Shown in pieces: positions 1 through 9,600 of a stretch of 64,000 bases of DNA. The stretch lies in NCBI RefSeq assembly GCF_015624425.1, contig NZ_CP049919.1, forward strand, positions 5,946,586 through 6,010,585, written 5' to 3'. This stretch comes from Roseateles sp. DAIF2 (GTDB taxonomy: Bacteria > Pseudomonadota > Gammaproteobacteria > Burkholderiales > Burkholderiaceae_C). The notes under the pieces were generated by a model that saw nothing but the letters and a program-made list of their open reading frames with translations, ran no database searches and was not told where the DNA came from. Position numbers and translations under genes: made by a program. Position 1 is the stretch's first letter. Every line of letters begins with the position of its first letter.

Positions 1-614
1 GCCAGCACGCGGGCGCCCAGCTGCTTCTCGGCCGCGGCCAGGAAGGGATCCCAGATCACCCAGGCATCGACCGAGCCGCGCTCGAAGGCGGCGCGCGCAT
101 CGGCCGGCGGCAGGAACACGACCTGCACATCGCTGTACTTCAGCCCGGCCCTCTCCAGCGCCTTGACCAGCAGGTAGTGGACGTTGGAGCCCTTGTTCAG
201 CACCACCTTCTTGCCCTTCAGGCCGGCGACGCTCTTGATCGCCGAATCCTTGGGCACGACGATGGCCTCGGCGCTGGGCGCCGGCGGCTGGTTGGCCAGG
301 TAGACCAGGTCGGCGCCGGCCGCCTGGGCAAAGATCGGCGGCGCCTCGCCGACGGTGCCGAAGTCGATCGAGCCGACGTTCAGCCCCTCCAGCAACTGCG
401 GGCCGGCCGGGAACTCGGTCCACTTGACCGTGACGCCCTGCGGCGCCAGGCGCTTCTCCAGGTCGCCCTTGGCCTTCAGCAGGGTCAGGGTGCCGTACTT
501 TTGATAACCGATGCGAAGCTCGGTCTGGGCCAGCGCCGGCAGCGCCAGCAGCAGGCCGAGGCCGGCCAGCAGCAGACCGCGCAGGCCCGAGTTCTTTTTC
601 TGGGTCGATGTCAT
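1..614 (-). CDS. ssuA: Aliphatic sulfonate ABC transporter substrate-binding protein SsuA (3' part outside window)
   Basis: This gene is cut by the left window edge; about 204 N-terminal codons are present. The product is the periplasmic protein that captures alkanesulfonates for the SsuABC importer. A signal peptide ending near LLLALPALAQ is followed by TELRIGYQKYGTLTLLKAKG, the typical opening of SsuA/TauA proteins, and by GSIDFGTVGEAPPIFAQAAG, the loop around the sulfonate site. Two in-frame ATGs exist (620 and 614); the sequence AAAGGA at 624-629 lies 3 bases from the first and 9 from the second, so I place the start at 614. It follows ssuE after 194 bases. ssuD, ssuC and ssuB probably lie off the left edge. 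Confidence 0.9.
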   Translation of the reverse strand, partial: MTSTQKKNSGLRGLLLAGLGLLLALPALAQTELRIGYQKYGTLTLLKAKGDLEKRLAPQGVTVKWTEFPAGPQLLEGLNVGSIDFGTVGEAPPIFAQAAGADLVYLANQPPAPSAEAIVVPKDSAIKSVAGLKGKKVVLNKGSNVHYLLVKALERAGLKYSDVQVVFLPPADARAAFERGSVDAWVIWDPFLAAAEKQLGARVL

Positions 615-808
615 CGTCATGGATCCTTTGGAAAAAAGGAGCCCCCGGGCGCGTCCGGAAAGATCCGGGCACGCCTCACGACAGGGCGGCTCAAGTGAGC
701 AAGCGATAGCCCGCGAAGCGCTGGCGGCGCATTGGTTGTTGCATGCAGCCACGCCAGACCTCGGCACCCGGGTGCTATCGAGGAGACAACTGGGACAAGG
801 AAAGAATC

Positions 809-1366
809 TCAGGCGCTACATCGTTCCGCCTCGACCAGCAGCTGCGGCGCGCGTTCGAACACGCGGGCCGCACCGTCGGAGAGGCGACGCAGGATCTCGT
901 CGGTCAGCAGGTACTCGCCGCCGGCCGAACGCGGCAGCTGGGTGTCGGCGGCGAACACCGGGTCCACCACCTCGCGCGCGCCGAGGGCCGCGATCACCGG
1001 CCGCAACGCATAGTCGATGGCCAGCAGATGGGCCGGGCTGCCGGCGGTGGCCAGCGGCCAGACCAGCTTGCCCTTGAAGCCGTCCTGCGGCAGCAGGTCC
1101 AGGAAGACCTTCAGGAGGCCGCTGTAGGCGGCCTTGTAGATCGGCGTGGCCAGCACCACCACGCGCGCCTCGCGCACCTGCTGCAACGCCTCGCGCAGGC
1201 CCGGCGCATCGGCGCGCGCCTGCAGCAGCGCCTCGGCGGGCAGCTCGCGCAGGCTCAGGGTGCGGGTCGCCAGGCCCAGATGCTTGAGCCGCTCGCCGGC
1301 CCCGGCCAGCAGGCTGGCGGAGCGCGACGAGGCGCTGGGACTGGCGGCGATCAGCAGCAGGGACAT
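809..1366 (-). CDS. ssuE: NADPH-dependent FMN reductase SsuE
   Basis: This 185-residue flavodoxin-like protein supplies reduced FMN to the SsuD monooxygenase, which releases sulfite from alkanesulfonates in the cytoplasm. The N-terminus LLLIAASPSASSRSASLL is the phosphate-binding loop of the NADPH-dependent FMN reductase family, and VVLATPIYKAAYSGLLKVFL near residues 70-90 is the flavin/dimer motif typical of SsuE and MsuE. Length matches the family. It lies 39 bases after sbp and ahead of ssuA on the same strand, so the three are likely co-transcribed under sulfur limitation. Confidence 0.92.
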   Translation of the reverse strand: MSLLLIAASPSASSRSASLLAGAGERLKHLGLATRTLSLRELPAEALLQARADAPGLREALQQVREARVVVLATPIYKAAYSGLLKVFLDLLPQDGFKGKLVWPLATAGSPAHLLAIDYALRPVIAALGAREVVDPVFAADTQLPRSAGGEYLLTDEILRRLSDGAARVFERAPQLLVEAERCSA

Positions 1367-1405
1367 GGTGGGCGGCCTGGTCGAGATGGCGTTTAACGAA
1401 GCGGC

Positions 1406-2416
1406 TCAGCGGCCCGGCGTGTAGATCTGGTCGAACACGCCGCCATCGTCGAAATGGGTCTTCTGCGCGGTGCGCCAGCCGCCGAACAGATCGTCAATCG
1501 TGAACAGGGTCACAGGCGCAAACTGCTTGGCGTACTTGGCCGCGACCTTGGCATCGCGCGGGCGGTAGTAATGCCTGGCGGCGATCTCCTGGCCCTCCGG
1601 GCTGTAGAGATAGTCCAGATAGGCCTGTGCCTGCTTGCGCGTGCCCTTCTTGTCGACCGTCTTGTCGACCACCGAGACCGGCGGCTCGGCCAGGATCGAC
1701 AGGCTGGGCGTGACGATCTCGACCTTGTCCGGACCGAGTTCCTTGACCGCCAGATAGGCCTCGTTCTCCCAGGCGATCAGCACATCGCCGATGCCGCGTT
1801 CGACGAAGGTGGTGGTGGAGCCGCGCGCGCCGGAGTCCAGCACCTTGGTGTTCGAGTAGATGCGCTTGACGAAGGCCTTGGCCGAATCGGCATTGCCGCC
1901 CGGCTGCTTCAGCGCATAGGCCCAGGCGGCCAGGTAGTTCCAGCGCGCGCCGCCCGAGGTCTTAGGGTTGGGCGTGATCACGTCGACGCCGCTGCGCGCC
2001 AGGTCGGGCCAGTTGTTGATCTTCTTCGGGTTGCCCTTGCGCACCAGGAACACGATGGTCGAGGTGTAGGGCGCGGCATTGCTGGCCAGGCGTTTCTGCC
2101 AGTCCGCCGGGATCAGCTTGGCCACGTCGTGCAGCGCATCGACGTCATAGGCCAGCGCCAAGGTCACCACATCGGCCTCCAGGCCGTCGATCACCGAGCG
2201 GGCCTGCTTGCCGGAGCCGCCATGCGACTGCTTGATCGTGATGGTCTCGCCGGTCTTGGCCTTCCATTGCTTGATGAAGGCGGCGTTGAAATCCTGATAG
2301 AGCTCGCGCGTCGGGTCGTAGGAGACGTTCAGCAGCGTGACCTGGGCCTGGGCGGCCAGCGAGGCGGCCCCGAGGGCCAGGGCGAGCAGGGTGCGGCGGA
2401 CGATCTGTTGCTTCAT
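1406..2416 (-). CDS. sbp: Sulfate ABC transporter substrate-binding protein
   Basis: This is a periplasmic sulfate/thiosulfate-binding protein of 336 residues. A signal peptide ([20 protein letters not shown], cleavage after AQA) precedes [17 protein letters not shown], the diagnostic signature of the Sbp/CysP family. Further matches are the [11 protein letters not shown] and [19 protein letters not shown] segments. No cysTWA genes are next to it; instead it heads the leftward ssuE-ssuA block, so this looks like a sulfate receptor grouped with sulfonate genes for coordinated control. The family also binds molybdate-like anions, but the SYDPTREL motif favours sulfate. Confidence 0.92.
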   Translation of the reverse strand: MKQQIVRRTLLALALGAASLAAQAQVTLLNVSYDPTRELYQDFNAAFIKQWKAKTGETITIKQSHGGSGKQARSVIDGLEADVVTLALAYDVDALHDVAKLIPADWQKRLASNAAPYTSTIVFLVRKGNPKKINNWPDLARSGVDVITPNPKTSGGARWNYLAAWAYALKQPGGNADSAKAFVKRIYSNTKVLDSGARGSTTTFVERGIGDVLIAWENEAYLAVKELGPDKVEIVTPSLSILAEPPVSVVDKTVDKKGTRKQAQAYLDYLYSPEGQEIAARHYYRPRDAKVAAKYAKQFAPVTLFTIDDLFGGWRTAQKTHFDDGGVFDQIYTPGR

Positions 2417-2583
2417 GGTTGTTCTGGTTCCGGGGTGGCTGAAAGGGTGAACGCCACTCTAGGCAAGCCCCCTTAGCAAGAGAACCAAGAACTTCTGCTT
2501 TGCTTATGCGCTTTGCGCCGATCAAAATCGCCAGCCGCGATGTCGGAATCCCCGGCGCCCTTCTTCATGCCAAGCCAGCCGCC
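2417..2583. promoter_or_regulatory. Divergent intergenic region, possible sulfur-responsive promoter for sbp
   Basis: This space separates sbp (leftward) from a secreted-protein gene (rightward). It contains an A/T-richer island at about 2473-2530, unusual in this GC-rich DNA, that read on the minus strand contains ATAAGCAAAGCAGAAG followed by TTCTTGGTTC. CysB and Cbl bind A/T-rich sites upstream of sulfate and sulfonate genes in proteobacteria. The position fits, but I cannot assign a precise operator. Confidence 0.3.
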
Positions 2584-3048
2584 ATGCGTCATCTCCTGTT
2601 CATTGCCTCGCTCCTGATGGCCACGGCGGCCTCAGCCGGCACCGACAAGCTGTTCAGCCGCAAGGGTCCGCTGAAGCTGGATGCATCCGCCGCGCCGGCG
2701 CTGTTCCGGCAATGCTCTCGCGACGCCCCCACGCCGAAGGGGAAGGTGTGGTTGCCGTCACCCTCCGAGATCGCCACCTTGCAGCGTCAGTTGATCGCTC
2801 ATCTGCAGCGCTCGGGAAACATGGTCCGGCTCCAGCCCGATGCGGAGTACCGGGGTCAGTACGCCGCATTCCGCGATGGCAAGGAGATCAAGATCTATGC
2901 CGCCTTCGTCGCGGCCGCGGGCGCCCTGCCGCTCGAGGACGATGGCCAGGCGCAAGTCTGGTGCGACGGCGGGAGTCAGAGCTGGGGCATCGTCTATTGG
3001 TCTAGACGAGGTTCGTTCCAGGACTTCCGCATCAACGGTAACGCCTAG
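2584..3048 (+). CDS. Small secreted protein of unknown function
   Basis: I do not recognise this protein. It is 154 residues long when started at the ATG at 2584, which gives a clean signal peptide (MRHLLFIASLLMATAASAG). An upstream in-frame start exists at 2500 but would bury the signal sequence. The mature part has two cysteines (in FRQCSRD and VWCDGG) that could form a disulfide, and ends in a GIVYWSRRGSFQDFRING segment. It stands alone between a divergent sbp and a convergent sensor kinase gene. It is probably periplasmic. Confidence 0.7.
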   Translation: MRHLLFIASLLMATAASAGTDKLFSRKGPLKLDASAAPALFRQCSRDAPTPKGKVWLPSPSEIATLQRQLIAHLQRSGNMVRLQPDAEYRGQYAAFRDGKEIKIYAAFVAAAGALPLEDDGQAQVWCDGGSQSWGIVYWSRRGSFQDFRINGNA

Positions 3049-3052
3049 ATAT

Positions 3053-5842
3053 TCAGCGCGCCGCCACGGCCCCGCGCGGCAGCGCATCGACCAGGGCCAG
3101 CAGCCGCGCCACGTCAAGCGGCTTGGTCAGGTAGTCGTCGAAACCGGCGGCGCGGCCGCGCGCCAGGTCCTCGGCCTTGGCGTTGGCGCTGACCGCCACC
3201 ACCGGCAGCGCGCGCGTCGCCGGATCCGCGCGCAGGCGCCGCAGCACCTCGTAGCCGTCCATCTCCGGCAGGTTGATGTCCAGCAGCACCAGGGCGGGGG
3301 CGCGCTCGCGCGCCAGGCTCAGGCCCTGTGCCGGGCCCAGCGCCTTCAGCAGCTCGACGCCGGGGCGCAGCGCCAGGATGCTCTCCACCAGCAGCAGATT
3401 GGCCGGGTTGTCCTCGATGCACAGCAGCGACAGCGCGCCGTTGGCGGCCCCGTCGGCATCGCAAGCGCTCGCCGTGAGCGCGGGCTGCGGCGCGGGCAGG
3501 GCCTGAGCCGGCGGCGCCAGCGGCAGCTCGACCCAGAACTCGCAGCCCTCGCCGGGCCGGCTGTCGACGCCGACGCGGCCCTCCATCAACTCCACCAGGC
3601 GCTTGGCGATCGCCAGGCCGATGCCGGTGCCCTCGATCGCGGCGCGGTCGGCATCCAGGCGCTCGAAGGGCACGAACAATCGCGCCATCTGCGCCGGGCT
3701 CAGGCCGGGGCCCTGGTCGGCCACGGTCAGGCGCAGGCGCGCGCCATGGCGGTCCTCGACGACGCGGCTGGCCAGGCTGACCCGGCCCCGGGGCCGGTTG
3801 TACTTGACCGCGTTGGACAGCAGGTTCAGCAGCACCTGCTTGAGCCGCACCGGGTCGGCCCAGACCTGCTGCTCGACGCCCAAGGTCTCGGCCGGCAGCT
3901 GGATCTCGCGCGCCTGGGCTTGCGGACGCAGCAGCGACAGGCAGTCGGCCAGCACCGGCGCCAGCGCCACCGTCTCGCGCGCGACGCTGAACTTGCCGGA
4001 CTCGATGCGCGCCAGGTCCAGCACTTCGTTGATCAGCTCCAGCAGATGCTGGCCGGCCTTCAGGATCTCCTGCACATAGTCGCCGGTGGCCGGCTCGCGC
4101 GACTGCAGCGCCATCAGCTGGCCGAAGCCGAGGATCGCGTTCAGCGGCGTGCGCAGCTCATGGCTCATGCGCGAGAGGAAATCGCTCTTCGCGGCATTGG
4201 CACGCTCGGCCTCCTGCTTGGCGCGCGTCAGCTCGGCGGTGCGCTGCGTGACGCGCTGCTCCAGCTCCTCGTTGAGCTGGCGCAGCCGGGTCTCGGCCAG
4301 CTTGCGGTCGCTGATGTCGGTGATCGAACCGCGCACCAGGCGCTGGCCGCTGGCCGGCATGCGCACCAGCCGCACCTCGCACGGGATCTCGCGGCCGCTG
4401 GCATGGCGGTGCAGCCATTCGAACACCGGCTGGCCGCCGTCCAGCGCGCGCAGCATCCAGCCCATCGCCGACAGGTCGCTGGGCCGGCCGTCGGGCTGGC
4501 GCGGCGGGCTCAGCTCGGCCGGGCTGCGCCGCACCAGCTCCTCGCGCGGCAGGCCGAACAGGCGCAGCGCGTTCTCGTTGACCTCGATGAAGCGGCCGGC
4601 ATCGAGGTCGAACACCACGATCGCCTCCGGCGCCAGTTCGATCTGCAGCCGAAAGCGCTGCTCGCTGTCTGCCAGCGCCTGGGCCGCGCGGCGCCGCTCG
4701 GTCACGTCCATCGTGGTGCCGAACATGCGCAGCGGCCGGCCCTGGGGATCGAACTTGACCTCGCCGACCTCCTCCAGCACCCGCTCGCCATCGGGCCGCA
4801 GCACGCGGAACTCGGCGTGGTAATGGCCGTCATGGCCGGCGGCCAGCAGCGCGGCGAGCTGCGCCTCGACCGCCTCGTAGTCCTCCGGATGCACGACCTG
4901 CTTGAACAGCGCGGCGCTGGGCTGCACCGAGCCGGGCGCGAAGCCGAACAGGCGGTACTCCTCGTCCGACCAGCTGGACTGGCCGCTGCGCAGGTCGACG
5001 TTCCAGTTGCCGATCTGCGCCAGGGTCTGGGCCTCGGCCAGCAGGGCCTCGCTGCGCGCCAGCTGCTCGGTGGCGCGGCGCTTCTCGGTCACGTCGCGCA
5101 GCACCGCCAGCAGGCAGGGCCCCTCGGCCAGGGTCACCAGCATCGGGCTGACATCGGCATAGAAGATCTCGCCGTTCTTGCGCTGGAAGGCCAGTTCCTG
5201 CGCCAGGCTGTAGTCGCCCTGCTCCATGCGGCCGATCAGCTTGCGCACCCAGGCACGGGTCTCGGGCGGGTGCAGCTCGGCCGGGTCCAGCGCCAGCAGC
5301 TCGGCCGCCTCGTAGCCCAGCATGCGACAGCAGGCCGGATTCGCCATCAGCAGCCGGCCGACGTCGAGGCTGGCCACCAGGATGCCCTCCTGCGCCTTGT
5401 CGTAGATCGCACGCAGCTTGGCCTCGCTGTCGGTCAGCCGGCGCTCCAGCTCGCGCTGCTCGGCCACCTCCCAGAAGATGCCGCAGATACCGATCGCGCG
5501 GCCGCCGCCGTCCAGGATCGGGGTCTTGATCGTGTGCACCACGGTCTCGCGGCCCTGCTCGAGATGGCGCTCGTCGAAGGCCTCGGGCCGGCCGCCGGCC
5601 ATCACGCGCGCATCGTCGGCGCGGTACTTCTCGGCCAGCTCGCGCGGATACAGCGCGTAGTCGTCCTGGCCCAGCAGCGCGGTGGTCTCCAGGCCGAAGC
5701 AGGCGGCGTACTGGCGGTTCGCCGCCAGGTAGACGCCCTGCGTGTTCTTGATGAAGACGCTTTGCGGGATGTGGTCCACCAGGGCCGCGTAACTGGCCAG
5801 GGTGTCGCGCAGCGGGTGATCGTCGGAGAGGTCCTGGGTCAC
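3053..5842 (-). CDS. Hybrid sensor histidine kinase with multiple PAS domains and a C-terminal receiver
   Basis: This is a cytoplasmic hybrid kinase of about 929 residues without obvious membrane segments. At least four PAS/PAC modules come first (the first around HIPQSVFIKNTQGVYLAANR; others start near KLRAIYDKAQEG, EAQTLAQIGNWN and RLQIELAPEAIV). Next are a coiled-coil linker (LNEELEQRVTQRTAELTRAK), a HisKA domain with MSHELRTPLNAI (His561), a HATPase with NLLSNAVKYN and GTGIGLAIAK, and a receiver domain with LLDINLPEMDGYEV (Asp855) and a conserved Lys in DDYLTKP. The start is a GTG at 5842, 25 bases after the preceding gene's stop; the open frame runs further upstream only by overlapping that gene. 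No response regulator lies beside it, so its output is unknown. Confidence 0.9.
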   Translation of the reverse strand: MTQDLSDDHPLRDTLASYAALVDHIPQSVFIKNTQGVYLAANRQYAACFGLETTALLGQDDYALYPRELAEKYRADDARVMAGGRPEAFDERHLEQGRETVVHTIKTPILDGGGRAIGICGIFWEVAEQRELERRLTDSEAKLRAIYDKAQEGILVASLDVGRLLMANPACCRMLGYEAAELLALDPAELHPPETRAWVRKLIGRMEQGDYSLAQELAFQRKNGEIFYADVSPMLVTLAEGPCLLAVLRDVTEKRRATEQLARSEALLAEAQTLAQIGNWNVDLRSGQSSWSDEEYRLFGFAPGSVQPSAALFKQVVHPEDYEAVEAQLAALLAAGHDGHYHAEFRVLRPDGERVLEEVGEVKFDPQGRPLRMFGTTMDVTERRRAAQALADSEQRFRLQIELAPEAIVVFDLDAGRFIEVNENALRLFGLPREELVRRSPAELSPPRQPDGRPSDLSAMGWMLRALDGGQPVFEWLHRHASGREIPCEVRLVRMPASGQRLVRGSITDISDRKLAETRLRQLNEELEQRVTQRTAELTRAKQEAERANAAKSDFLSRMSHELRTPLNAILGFGQLMALQSREPATGDYVQEILKAGQHLLELINEVLDLARIESGKFSVARETVALAPVLADCLSLLRPQAQAREIQLPAETLGVEQQVWADPVRLKQVLLNLLSNAVKYNRPRGRVSLASRVVEDRHGARLRLTVADQGPGLSPAQMARLFVPFERLDADRAAIEGTGIGLAIAKRLVELMEGRVGVDSRPGEGCEFWVELPLAPPAQALPAPQPALTASACDADGAANGALSLLCIEDNPANLLLVESILALRPGVELLKALGPAQGLSLARERAPALVLLDINLPEMDGYEVLRRLRADPATRALPVVAVSANAKAEDLARGRAAGFDDYLTKPLDVARLLALVDALPRGAVAAR

Positions 5843-5867
5843 GGGCAGCAGTATGCGCCGGGCGCCA

Positions 5868-7133
5868 TCAGGGCAACAAGTGCGCGCGCGACAGCAGCGG
5901 GTTGGCATCGAGGCGCGCCTCGATGTCCTGCTGCATCGCGCGGTAGGCCGGGCTGCCGACCGCGCCGTAGCGCTGGCGGAACTCGGCCGCGCTGAGGAAC
6001 TCCGGCAGGTCCGACACATCGGGCAGCAGCTCCAGCTCGGCCACGCCGGCGGCCAGGCGCTGCTGCAGGCCGCGCGGCGCGCTGACGGCCATCTGGCCCA
6101 GGCGGCTGCCGGCGCGGTCCGCCGCGATGTCGTTGAAGCTGAAGCCGCTGCCGTCGCGGGTGTCGGCGATCTCCTTGTAGATGCCCACCGCATCGGCCAG
6201 CGGCCCGCCGGCATGGGCGGCCAAGGCGGCCGAGATCAGCCAGTGCATCGGGAAATCGGGCCGGCCATGCAGGCTGAACTCCAGCGCCGGGCGCGGCCAG
6301 TCGCGCGCCGCCGGCAGCAGCGCGCCGAGGCCGCGACCGCTGGCCTGGGCCGCCAGCACCAGCAGCAGGGCGCGGTTCTCGGCCGCCGCATCCTCGCCGG
6401 CCGCGCTGCGCTCCAGCGCCAGCGCGAACAGCGGCGGCAGCGCCGCGCTGAGCGACATCGGAGCGCCGCCATGGGCGCCGGCCAGCTGCAGCAGCCGGTC
6501 CGCATAGACGCGCAGCCGCGCCTGCTCGGGCATCGGCAGCAGGCTGTCGAGCAGGCGCCGGTAGCCGTCGGGCTGCCATTCGTAGACCAGGGTCAGCTGG
6601 CCGCCGTCCAGGCCCACATGCTTGACCAGCTGGCGCGCCAGCCGCGCCTCCTCGGTATCGGTCCAGCGCTCCAGCAGGCGCTCGCGCGCCCAGGAAGCCA
6701 TGAAGTCCGGCACCGGCAGCCGGCCCAGGCGCAGGTCCTGCAGATGCGGCAGCCCGCCATTGGGCACCAGGCGCGCGCTGGCATTGAGCCAGAAGGGCCC
6801 GGCCAGCGCCAGGCTGGCCTCGGCGCGCACATCGTCCGGCCGCAGCTGCAGCCGCGCCGCGGCGCGCGGGTAGCGGCTGGACAGGTAGTTCATCAGCAGG
6901 CTCAGCTCGGCCTGGCCGACGCGCACGGTGCGCAGCTCGCCCGGCGGGGTCTGGCGCGGGTCGTTGCGGCGCAGGAACAGGCGGGCCCGCTCGACATCGG
7001 CCGGCGAGATCGCGGCCGGCGGCGGCACGCTGGCCGCGGTCTGCAACATCAGCGCGGCGCCCAAGGGTAGCGCCAGCAGCAGGGCGAGCAGCAGCCAGCC
7101 CAGGCAACGGAATACGACGGTACGACTTCTCAT
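5868..7133 (-). CDS. Unrecognised membrane-anchored protein, probably periplasmic
   Basis: I do not recognise the family. The protein has 421 residues, starting at the ATG at 7133. Residues about 8-33 form one hydrophobic segment (RCLGWLLLALLLALPLGAAL), so it is anchored or secreted, with the bulk in the periplasm. The rest is a soluble domain rich in Leu, Arg and Ala; recognisable patches are LSLLMNYLSSRYPRAAARLQ and GSGFSFNDIAADRAG, the latter followed by a C-terminal half ending SRAHLLP. It lies 25 bases before the hybrid kinase and 37 bases after the TonB receptor gene on the same strand, so it may form an operon with either. Confidence 0.7.
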   Translation of the reverse strand: MRSRTVVFRCLGWLLLALLLALPLGAALMLQTAASVPPPAAISPADVERARLFLRRNDPRQTPPGELRTVRVGQAELSLLMNYLSSRYPRAAARLQLRPDDVRAEASLALAGPFWLNASARLVPNGGLPHLQDLRLGRLPVPDFMASWARERLLERWTDTEEARLARQLVKHVGLDGGQLTLVYEWQPDGYRRLLDSLLPMPEQARLRVYADRLLQLAGAHGGAPMSLSAALPPLFALALERSAAGEDAAAENRALLLVLAAQASGRGLGALLPAARDWPRPALEFSLHGRPDFPMHWLISAALAAHAGGPLADAVGIYKEIADTRDGSGFSFNDIAADRAGSRLGQMAVSAPRGLQQRLAAGVAELELLPDVSDLPEFLSAAEFRQRYGAVGSPAYRAMQQDIEARLDANPLLSRAHLLP

Positions 7134-7170
7134 CGGCCGGCAGTCTGCCAGCTTTGCATGAAGCCCCGGC

Positions 7171-9600
7171 TCAGAAGCTGTAGCGCGCCCGGGCGTAGTA
7201 GTAGGCGCCGTTGAAGCCGATCGGCGACAGCACGTCGTAGGGGAAGTTGCCGAAGTAGCCGATGTCGGCCTCCGAGCGGCTCGGATAGCGGTCGCCGACA
7301 TTGACGCCGCCCAACACCAGGCTGAGGCCTGGCGCCGGCTTCCACTCGGCCTCCAGGTCCAGCTGCCAGCGCGCCGCATAGGTCTGGCCGGGCGTGAAGC
7401 CGCCGCCGAAGTCGAACACGCGCCGCGCCTTGCCATGGCGGGTCGCGCGCGCCAGCAGCTGCCAGTCCCCGCCGCTCCAGCTGGCCGACAGCAGGTGGCG
7501 CTGGCGCGGTGCGGCATCGGTCAGGGTGTTGCGCTCCTCGGTGCCGACCAGCGGCCGCGCGATGCCCAGCGCCGCCAGCTCGGGCGAGCTAGCGCGGATG
7601 TTCTGCAGCCGGGTGCGGCTGTAGGCGCTGGCCAGGCTCCAGCGCAGCTCGCCGCCGAAGGCCGGCTGCAGCCATTGGCCGACCAGGTCCAGGCCCTGGG
7701 TGCGGGTGTCGACCGCATTGGTGAAGAAATTGACCCCGTCGACGCCCGGCTGGCCGAAGCTGCCGGCCAGCAGCGCCCGCAGCGCGTCGCTGGACAGGCG
7801 CTCCGACAGGGTGATGCGGTCCTTGACCCGGATCGAATAGGCGTCGAGCGACAGGCTGGCCGCCGCGGTGGGCCGCCAGGCCAGGCCCAGGCTGGCATTG
7901 CCGGCCTTCTCGGCCTTCAGCGCCGGCACGCCCAGGGCACGGGCCACAGCCCCGCCCGCCGGCAGGGTCTTGACCTGGCTCAGCACGCCGCCCTCGCCGC
8001 GGTCGGTGACGGTGAAAGAGAAGCCGCTCTGCGCCAGCGAGGGCGCGCGGAAGTTGCTGGACAGCGCACCGCGCAGCGCCAGCGTCGGCGTGAAGGCATA
8101 GCGCCCGGACAGCTTGGCGGTGCCGGCCGAGCCGAAGTCCGAGTAATGGTCCCAGCGCAGCGCCGCATTGGCGAACAGGGCCGGCGTCAGGTCCGCACCG
8201 AGATCGGCATACAGGCCGGCGACGCGGCGCGAGCGGCGCACCGCATCGCCCGGCTGCAGGCCCGGCCCGGCCTGCGCGCCGGCCGGCCCCTCGACGGGCC
8301 CGACAGCGTAGGAGGCCGGATCGCCGGCACCGGTCTCGAAGCGCTCATGCCGCGCCTCGGCACCCAGCGCCAGGGTCGCGGGCTTCTCCAGCCCCGGCAG
8401 CGCCAGCTCGCGCGTCAGGTCCAGGCTGGCCGTCAGCTGGCGGCTGCCGAAGTCGCCGAGGTCGAAGCGCGTCGGGCTGGCCGCGCCCAGCGAGGTGTTG
8501 AGCGAGCGGCGCAGACCATAGTCGAACTCGTTGCGGCCCAGGTTCAGGCTGGCGTCGTAGTTCCAGTCGGCGCCCCAGGCGCCGCGCAGGCCGGCGACCA
8601 GCTGCAGGTCCCGGTTGTCGCCGCTGGTCTGGGGGCGGAACCCCTCCGGATAGACGCTGCGGAGATTGGCCGCGCTGTCCGGGTAGCGGAAGTAGGCGGC
8701 GCCGACGCTCTTGCGCCGCTGGTAGGTCGCGAAGGCATAGGCCTCGGCATCGCCGGCCAGGCGCAGGCCGCTGTTGAACCAGAGCTGCAGGCTGTCGGTC
8801 TCGGGCTCGCCGGGTGCGTAATTGCGCCGGCCGACGGTGGCCAGGTTGGCCGGCGTCTGCACCTCCCAGGGCGGCAGCTGGTCGGCGCCGGCGCGGTTCG
8901 TGCCGTCGCGCTGCGCGGCCTCGGCGCCCCAGCGCAGGAAGCCGGCATCGCCGAGCCGGTGGCCCAGCTTGGCGCGCAGCTCGCGGCTGCGGCCGTCGGT
9001 GAGGCGCTGCCCGGTCGGCTTGAAATCGGTGTGATGGGCGCCCAGCGTGCCCTCCAGCTCGCCGCCGCTGCGGGCCTCGTCCAGGATGATGTTGATCACG
9101 CCGGCGATCGCGTCGGAGCCGTATTGCGCGCCCGCGCCGTCGCGCAGCACCTCGATGCGCTGGATCGCCGAGACCGGGATGCTGGCGAAGTCGACCGGGT
9201 TCGTGCCCTTGCCGGTCTTGGACTCCAGATTGACGATCGCGCTGTTGTGGCGCCGCTTGCCGTTGACCAGCACCAGCACCTGGTCCGGCGACAGGCCGCG
9301 CAGCTGGGCCGCGCGCACATGGTCGCCGCCGCCGGAGTTGGACTGGCGCGGGAAGTTGAACGAGGGCAGCAGGGTCTGCAGCGCGCCGGCCAGATTGCCG
9401 TCGCCGGCCGCCGCGCGGCGCAGGTCCTCGCGGCTCAGCACATCGACCGGCACCGGCGTGTTCAGCAGGCTGCGATCCTTGGCGCGGGTGCCGGTGACCA
9501 GCACCTGCTCGAGCTGGCTGGGGGTCTGGGCCTGGGCGGTCAGGGCCGGCAGCAGCATCAGCATCAGGCCGGCGAGGGGGTGGACTTTTCTTCTGTGCAT
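7171..9600 (-). CDS. TonB-dependent outer-membrane receptor
   Basis: This is an 809-residue TonB-dependent receptor that would import a large or scarce substrate across the outer membrane. The start is placed at the ATG at 9600, giving the signal peptide MHRRKVHPLAGLMLMLLPAL ending AQA. A Ton-box-like LEQVLVTGT is followed by the plug domain (VPVDVLSREDLRRA, IQRIEVLRDGAGAQYGSDAI, INIILDEARSGG) and a beta-barrel ending in the expected C-terminal aromatic (RARYSF). The substrate is not evident. A divergent APC permease gene begins 113 bases away. Confidence 0.9.
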   Translation of the reverse strand: MHRRKVHPLAGLMLMLLPALTAQAQTPSQLEQVLVTGTRAKDRSLLNTPVPVDVLSREDLRRAAAGDGNLAGALQTLLPSFNFPRQSNSGGGDHVRAAQLRGLSPDQVLVLVNGKRRHNSAIVNLESKTGKGTNPVDFASIPVSAIQRIEVLRDGAGAQYGSDAIAGVINIILDEARSGGELEGTLGAHHTDFKPTGQRLTDGRSRELRAKLGHRLGDAGFLRWGAEAAQRDGTNRAGADQLPPWEVQTPANLATVGRRNYAPGEPETDSLQLWFNSGLRLAGDAEAYAFATYQRRKSVGAAYFRYPDSAANLRSVYPEGFRPQTSGDNRDLQLVAGLRGAWGADWNYDASLNLGRNEFDYGLRRSLNTSLGAASPTRFDLGDFGSRQLTASLDLTRELALPGLEKPATLALGAEARHERFETGAGDPASYAVGPVEGPAGAQAGPGLQPGDAVRRSRRVAGLYADLGADLTPALFANAALRWDHYSDFGSAGTAKLSGRYAFTPTLALRGALSSNFRAPSLAQSGFSFTVTDRGEGGVLSQVKTLPAGGAVARALGVPALKAEKAGNASLGLAWRPTAAASLSLDAYSIRVKDRITLSERLSSDALRALLAGSFGQPGVDGVNFFTNAVDTRTQGLDLVGQWLQPAFGGELRWSLASAYSRTRLQNIRASSPELAALGIARPLVGTEERNTLTDAAPRQRHLLSASWSGGDWQLLARATRHGKARRVFDFGGGFTPGQTYAARWQLDLEAEWKPAPGLSLVLGGVNVGDRYPSRSEADIGYFGNFPYDVLSPIGFNGAYYYARARYSF

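Noticed and set aside
2840-5995. Plus-strand open frame of about 1050 codons
   Set aside because: It is the antisense shadow of the hybrid kinase gene; its composition (Gln-, Arg- and Ala-rich without domains) is typical of shadows in high-GC DNA. Similar long shadows oppose the TonB receptors, the helicase and the antiporter.
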